Made by a program: the position numbers and the translations under genes. The notes under the pieces were generated by a model. The model was not told the origin of the DNA. It saw only the letters and a program-made list of their open reading frames with translations, and did no database searches. DNA of 9,045 nucleotides from an uncultured Azospirillum sp. GTDB lineage: Bacteria; Pseudomonadota; Alphaproteobacteria; RF32; CAG-239. Position 1 is the first letter of the stretch. Each line of letters opens with the position of its first letter. The stretch covers positions 1 to 9,045 of the forward strand of contig CABUAP010000044.1 in assembly GCA_902489675.1 (NCBI GenBank), read 5' to 3'. Positions 5,868 to 9,045 of this stretch are shown here, piece after piece.

Positions 5868-5900
5868 ATGAATAAGATCGGGTTGCGAGGGAGGATCCAG

Positions 5901-6353
5901 ATGTGGGAGGAATACGGTTATGCCGGGTTATTTGCGGTCAGTTTTGGAGCGGCAACGGTTTTTCCGATCAGTTCGGAGGTGGTTTTTGTTGCTTTAATTG
6001 CTGCCGGTTTTGATCCGTGGGGATGTGTATGGGCAGCGTCAGTGGGAAATTGGTTGGGCGGAATGACAACTTACGGGTTGGGAAGAATGGGAAAAACCGA
6101 TTGGTTATTGAAATACGGAAAAATTTCGGCAAAACGATTAAAAAAGATTCAGGATTTTGTGGCTGCTAAAGGAGCTGTCGTTGCTTTTTTCGGCTTTTTG
6201 CCGGCGATCGGAGATGTGATTGTTTTTATGCTGGGGTTGCTGCGGGCAAATTTTGGGATTGCCAGCCTTTCGATGTATGCCGGTAAATTGATGCGTTATT
6301 GCTTATTGTCATATGGTGTTCTGGAAGGAATTGAGTGGTTGAAGCATATATGA
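5901..6353 (+). CDS. yqaA: YqaA-family (SNARE-associated/DedA-related) inner-membrane protein
   Basis: This 150-residue integral membrane protein is close to the length of E. coli YqaA (142). The start at 5901 is chosen because GGAGG (5890-5894) lies six bases before it; in-frame ATGs at 5865 and 5868 have no SD and fall before the predicted transcription start. Family hallmarks are SFGAATVFPISSEVVFVALI (14-33, re-entrant/first membrane segment with the Pro-x-Ser-Glu motif), VGNWLGGMTTYGLGR (48-62), FLPAIGDVIVFMLGLLR (99-115, the Pro-x-x-Gly-Asp motif) and GKLMRY (128-133). DedA-superfamily proteins act in membrane lipid or undecaprenyl-phosphate translocation, but YqaA itself has no settled function. 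It appears to be monocistronic, with a terminator directly after the stop codon. Confidence 0.93.
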   Translation: MWEEYGYAGLFAVSFGAATVFPISSEVVFVALIAAGFDPWGCVWAASVGNWLGGMTTYGLGRMGKTDWLLKYGKISAKRLKKIQDFVAAKGAVVAFFGFLPAIGDVIVFMLGLLRANFGIASLSMYAGKLMRYCLLSYGVLEGIEWLKHI

Positions 6354-6391
6354 AAAGCACTATGCTAATTTTTTGAAAGCCGTGCTTTTTT
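6353..6391 (+). terminator. Intrinsic terminator of yqaA
   Basis: The arms AAAAGCAC (6353-6360) and GTGCTTTT (6382-6389) form an 8-bp stem with a 21-base loop, followed by T-rich sequence (6386-6391). The stem begins at the last base of the yqaA stop codon. The long loop makes it weaker than the other terminators here. Confidence 0.6.
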
Positions 6392-6423
6392 CAAAAGCGT
6401 AAAAATGCAGCATTTCCGTACTT

Positions 6424-6460
6424 AAAAAAATAAAGGTTTCGGAAAAATCCTGAAACCTTT
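6424..6460 (-). terminator. Intrinsic terminator of tRNA-Thr
   Basis: A nine-base stem (6432-6440 with 6452-6460) continues with three more pairs past a single bulged T (6451), with a short A-rich loop. On the minus strand it is followed by a T-run (the seven A at 6424-6430). It lies seven bases past the CCA end of the tRNA. Confidence 0.85.
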
Positions 6461-6467
6461 GAAAAAC

Positions 6468-6543
6468 TGGTGCCGACAGAGAGACTCGAACTCCCGACCC
6501 ACTGATTACAAATCAGTAGCTCTACCAACTGAGCTATGTCGGC
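6468..6543 (-). tRNA. tRNA-Thr (anticodon UGU)
   Basis: The minus strand folds as a full cloverleaf of 76 bases including an encoded CCA (6468-6470). It has a perfect 7-bp acceptor stem (GCCGACA with TGTCGGC), discriminator A, a D-arm containing AGCTCAGTTGGTAGAGC, and an anticodon stem ACTGA/TCAGT around loop TTTGTAA. The anticodon is TGT, which reads ACA threonine codons. The T-arm contains GTTCGAGTC. It closely resembles E. coli thrU. A near-consensus promoter lies ten bases upstream and a terminator follows, so it is its own transcription unit. No integrase or duplicated tRNA end is seen beside it. Confidence 0.97.
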
Positions 6544-6559
6544 ATTTATCTGAAGTAGG

Positions 6560-6588
6560 TTTATATACTGCAGGCATTAAAAAGTCAA
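6560..6588 (-). promoter_or_regulatory. Promoter of tRNA-Thr
   Basis: On the minus strand, TTGACT (6583-6588), a 17-base spacer and TATAAA (6560-6565) give five of six matches at each hexamer. The predicted start near 6553 leaves a 10-base 5' leader for RNase P removal. Confidence 0.8.
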
Positions 6589-6601
6589 TAAAAATTTATG
6601 A

Positions 6602-7012
6602 TCAAATCATCAACAGGGTTCCGACGGCAATAAGGGCGCAGCCGACAAAGGTTTTTAGGGTTGCCGTTTCTCCCAAAAAGACAGCGGCAAAGAGGACTGT
6701 CAGGACAATACTGAATTTGTCTATAGCTGCCACTTGTGTCACTTGTCCGATTTGCAGGGCTTTGAAATAGCAAAGCCAGGAAGCACCGGTTGCTAAGCCC
6801 GAGGCCAACAGAAAATACCAGTTGCGTTCGCTGATAGAGGGGAGTTGTTTATATGTGCCGGAAAAAAAGACGATCCCCCAAGCCAAAATCAGGATAACGA
6901 TCGTCCGTATTGCCGTGGCGAGGTTGGAATTGATCCCTTCTAGGCCGATTTTGGCCCAGATAGAAACCAAAGCGGCAAACAAGGCTGATAAAAGAGCAAA
7001 AAGAAACCACAT
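6602..7012 (-). CDS. Half-size EamA/DMT-family membrane transporter
   Basis: This 136-residue protein is almost entirely membrane-embedded, with five predicted helices at about 3-20, 32-51, 66-83, 92-113 and 119-136. It is one EamA repeat long, whereas most drug/metabolite transporters have two repeats and about 300 residues, so it should work as a dimer like small members of the superfamily. The ALQIGQVTQVAAIDKFSIVLT (85-105) and FLGE (112-115) segments are typical of EamA domains. The substrate cannot be told from sequence; the half-size members I know of include exporters and uncharacterised proteins. The ATG lies four bases after the histidine kinase stop codon, and its SD AAGGA overlaps the end of the kinase gene, so translation is probably coupled and the gene is co-transcribed with the two-component system. 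Confidence 0.9.
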   Translation of the reverse strand: MWFLFALLSALFAALVSIWAKIGLEGINSNLATAIRTIVILILAWGIVFFSGTYKQLPSISERNWYFLLASGLATGASWLCYFKALQIGQVTQVAAIDKFSIVLTVLFAAVFLGETATLKTFVGCALIAVGTLLMI

Positions 7013-7016
7013 GGCA

Positions 7017-8279
7017 TTATCCTTTCTGTTTTACGGGCAGGGTGATTTCGAAAGTGGTGCCGGCGTGAGGCGCGCTTTGTACAGAGATTGTACCGTTATG
7101 TAATTTTACGATGGCATCGGCTAAAGACAATCCTAACCCCAGGCCTTTTTGATGGCGGGATTTCTCGGCTTGCCAGAAGCGGTCAAAAATATGGGGCAGG
7201 TCTTGTTCCTTGATCCCGATCCCATTGTCTTTGATCGTGATTTTAACGGTTGAACCCTGATGAGAAAGAGAAATTTCGATATTTTTGTTATTGGGGGTAT
7301 ATTTGACTGCATTGTCGAGGAAAATGTATAGCAGTTGGCGGATCATAACCTCATCGGCTTCAATTATTATATCATTTTCACAGCCAAAAATCCGGAATGT
7401 TTCGGGAGAGTGTAAAGCGGATACGGAACAGACTGCAGAAGAAATCAGTTGATTGATTGCCAGCGATGTTTTTTGCAGCGTTACTCTTTTGTTGTCATAG
7501 CGGGCAATGGTTAAAAGCCGATCTAAGGTATCGTTCATATGTTGAAGTTCGTTCTTGATATCGGTAATAATTTCCTGTTTTTTAGGATTATATTCAAGTA
7601 GTTCTATATAAGAATAGAGGATGCTGAGCGGTGTGCGGAGCTCATGTGCGGCGTCGGATACAAATTCTTTTTGTTTTTGGTAGCTTTGTTCAATATAGTG
7701 CATAGATCGTTTGGCAAAAAAATTGCTGATCATATATGCCAGCAAAATTGCCGTTAACGCGGCTGCTAAAGAAATTTTAATATAAGCGCGCGCATTTTTG
7801 CGAATGGGGGTATAGTTGGCGAGAACAAAAATTTCGGCGGTTGAGGACGGAGAGAGCTGCAAGGTTTCTTTGATGACAATAAAATACCATTTTTGTTTGT
7901 TGACTTTTATATTTTCATGATAAATTTTGCCGGCTGTGTATTCTTTGTTTGAAAGACGTTGTTCCAGTTCTTGAGCGACTTTGTCATCCCAAGGGCGTTC
8001 GGAGTGGATAATTTTTTTATTGACAAACCAATAAGTGAAATTGTGCAAAGATTGGATATCGGCATTGATTTTGTGGCTGGTTTGCTCTTCGATACCTTTG
8101 CGGATGGCTTCTCTTGCTTCCCATTCCTCTTCCGTCAGGTAGTCATACAGGCTGTCTTGCAGGAGTTTGATACCGTTATGTCGATAGGCGCTGTAACTGG
8201 CGATAAAACCAAGAAAAAGAATGCAGGCCGTAATAACGGTATATTTCAGGATCAAAGTTTGGCGTATTTTCTCAATCAT
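7017..8279 (-). CDS. Sensor histidine kinase (EnvZ/PhoR-like class I)
   Basis: This 420-residue inner-membrane sensor kinase has membrane helices at about 11-31 and 167-187 that bracket a periplasmic sensor domain of some 135 residues (32-166) I do not recognise. The HisKA phospho-acceptor motif FVSDAAHELRTPLS (206-219) has His212. The HATPase domain shows the N box (FLDNAVKYTP, Asn323), G1 (DNGIGI, 351-356), F box (FDRFW, 365-369) and G2 (GLGLGLS, 379-385). No HAMP motif is obvious in the short linker (188-205). All catalytic boxes are intact. It should autophosphorylate on His212 and pass phosphate to the regulator encoded just upstream. Its ATG overlaps the regulator's stop codon (ATGA) and has no strong SD, which suggests translational coupling. 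The stimulus is unknown. Confidence 0.95.
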   Translation of the reverse strand: MIEKIRQTLILKYTVITACILFLGFIASYSAYRHNGIKLLQDSLYDYLTEEEWEAREAIRKGIEEQTSHKINADIQSLHNFTYWFVNKKIIHSERPWDDKVAQELEQRLSNKEYTAGKIYHENIKVNKQKWYFIVIKETLQLSPSSTAEIFVLANYTPIRKNARAYIKISLAAALTAILLAYMISNFFAKRSMHYIEQSYQKQKEFVSDAAHELRTPLSILYSYIELLEYNPKKQEIITDIKNELQHMNDTLDRLLTIARYDNKRVTLQKTSLAINQLISSAVCSVSALHSPETFRIFGCENDIIIEADEVMIRQLLYIFLDNAVKYTPNNKNIEISLSHQGSTVKITIKDNGIGIKEQDLPHIFDRFWQAEKSRHQKGLGLGLSLADAIVKLHNGTISVQSAPHAGTTFEITLPVKQKG

Positions 8280-8962
8280 TGTTCTATTTCCATCTGATAA
8301 CCGATGTTTTTTATCAGTTTGATTTGTATTTGGGGAAAAATTTTCAGACTTTTGCGCAAAGTATAGATATGAGAGTCCAGACTTTCCATATTCGTTTCCA
8401 TTTTATCACTCCACACTTTCTCAAAAATGGCGGTTCGGGGAAGGATATGCCCCAGATTGATAAATAACATTTCGAATAATTCAAATTCTTTTTTTCGCAG
8501 ATGCAGTTCCTGTCCGGGGCCATTGACCGTGTTCAGGCTGCAGTTGATTGAAAATGCGCCGTGGCTGAATGTTTTGTCGACAAAAGGTTTGGCTTTGCGG
8601 CGGCAGACAGCGTTGAGGCGGGCAACGACTTCTTTGATTTTGAAAGGTTTGACAATAAAGTCATCGGCACCGGTATTGAGGGCGCAGACACAATCATCCA
8701 GTTCGCCTTTGGCGGTGATGAAAACGATGCCGCCCTGAAAATTGTATTTGGTGCGAAGCAGGTGGCAGATTTCGATCCCACTTAATTCGGGCAGCATCCA
8801 GTCCAGCAAAATGACGTCGTAATTATTTTCTGAGTTGCCGCACAGCATTGAAACGGCTTCCGCCCCGTCTTGAGCCCAGTCAACCGAACAGTTTTCGTAT
8901 GTGAGCAATTCTTTGGTTGTTTTTCCCAGTTGGACATCGTCTTCAACAAGCAGTATCTTCAT
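8276..8962 (-). CDS. OmpR/PhoB-family response regulator
   Basis: This 228-residue DNA-binding regulator has an N-terminal receiver (about 1-120) with the acidic pair Asp8/Asp9, phospho-acceptor Asp54 (LLDWMLPELSG), Thr83 (FITAKG) and Lys105 (VKPF), so the full phosphorylation site is present. The C-terminal winged helix (about 130-228) has the family pattern LHLRKKEFELFEMLF (153-167), ILPRTAIFEKVW (173-184) and SLDSHIYTLRKSL (194-206, recognition helix region), ending with the wing IKNIGYQ. Five cysteines in the receiver half (25, 41, 66, 91, 93) and more later are rather many but not diagnostic. The SD AAAGGA (8968-8973) is five bases before the ATG. It is first in a three-gene operon with its kinase and a small transporter, which may be its output target or part of the same response. 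Confidence 0.95.
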   Translation of the reverse strand: MKILLVEDDVQLGKTTKELLTYENCSVDWAQDGAEAVSMLCGNSENNYDVILLDWMLPELSGIEICHLLRTKYNFQGGIVFITAKGELDDCVCALNTGADDFIVKPFKIKEVVARLNAVCRRKAKPFVDKTFSHGAFSINCSLNTVNGPGQELHLRKKEFELFEMLFINLGHILPRTAIFEKVWSDKMETNMESLDSHIYTLRKSLKIFPQIQIKLIKNIGYQMEIEQ

Positions 8963-8979
8963 TTTGTTCCTTTCTGCAG

Positions 8980-9016
8980 ATAGGCTATCATAGGATCGGA
9001 AAGGATTGAAAGTAAA
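8980..9016 (-). promoter_or_regulatory. Candidate promoter and repeat upstream of the two-component operon
   Basis: On the minus strand, TTTACT (9011-9016), an 18-base spacer and TATGAT (8987-8992) could start transcription near 8980, leaving a leader of about 18 bases. The plus strand shows ATAGG twice, ten bases apart (8980-8984 and 8990-8994), overlapping the -10. Ten- to eleven-base direct repeats are typical of OmpR-family binding sites, so autoregulation is possible. Beyond it, 9017-9045 is almost only A and T with two long T-runs (plus strand) and holds nothing I can name. Confidence 0.35.
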
Positions 9017-9045
9017 TAAAATTTTTTTTGTTTTTTTATAAAAAT

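Noticed and set aside
5865..5900. ATG at 5865 or 5868 as start of yqaA
   Set aside because: They lie at or before the predicted transcription start and lack an SD, whereas 5901 has GGAGG at ideal spacing and gives a YqaA-like N-terminus.
6468..6543. Genomic-island insertion at tRNA-Thr
   Set aside because: There is no tyrosine integrase and no duplicated tRNA 3' end in the window; the nearby recombinase is of the serine type and is separated by yqaA.
6459..6770. Plus-strand reading frame of 103 codons
   Set aside because: Its first third is the antisense translation of the tRNA-Thr gene (the familiar RDSNSRPTDYKSVALPTEL artefact), and the rest is antisense to the DMT transporter.

Overview
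The window looks like chromosomal sequence from a Gram-negative bacterium. It encodes an outer-membrane beta-barrel with a classical signal peptide and a C-terminal Phe, a lipoprotein with a lipobox, a YgiC-type ATP-grasp protein, a YqaA-family membrane protein and an OmpR-type two-component system. The fairly AT-rich intergenic DNA, the mix of Shine-Dalgarno (SD) and SD-less genes, and a serine recombinase that resembles Bacteroidetes Mpi-type invertases suggest a host-associated, uncultivated proteobacterium, perhaps a gut alphaproteobacterium. That placement is an inference from protein resemblance, not a proven assignment.

Layout, left to right. Positions 1-180 hold no convincing gene but form a chain of hairpins, possibly the end of a structured RNA. 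Next comes a minus-strand two-gene operon: a small YgiB-like lipoprotein (1762-1367) followed by a YgiC/YjfC-type glutathionylspermidine-synthase-like ATP-grasp protein (1345-239), closed by a strong terminator at 185-216. A compact divergent promoter region, with the two -35 boxes placed in an 11-bp inverted repeat, separates this operon from a plus-strand gene for an unrecognised 436-aa helical protein (1929-3239). A membrane-anchored 164-aa periplasmic protein (3765-3271) runs convergently against it. Then follow a 258-aa outer-membrane barrel (4770-3994) with a UUCG-loop terminator and a hairpin-forming palindrome in its leader, and a 208-aa serine recombinase (5520-4894) directly upstream of it. 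A 380-bp gene-free stretch leads to yqaA on the plus strand (5901-6353).

The right third is a minus-strand three-gene operon: response regulator (8962-8276), histidine kinase (8279-7017, 4-nt overlap) and a half-size EamA/DMT transporter (7012-6602, 4 nt after the kinase stop codon). The tight spacing suggests the transporter is expressed with the signalling pair. Beyond it lies a tRNA-Thr(UGU) with its own near-consensus promoter and terminator.

The points most worth following are the Mpi-like invertase beside a surface-protein gene, the hairpin chain at the left edge, the unknown helical protein with its consensus promoter, and the diverged ygiB-ygiC pair. No complete new defence or mobile system is evident. 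Functions are read from motifs without database searches.
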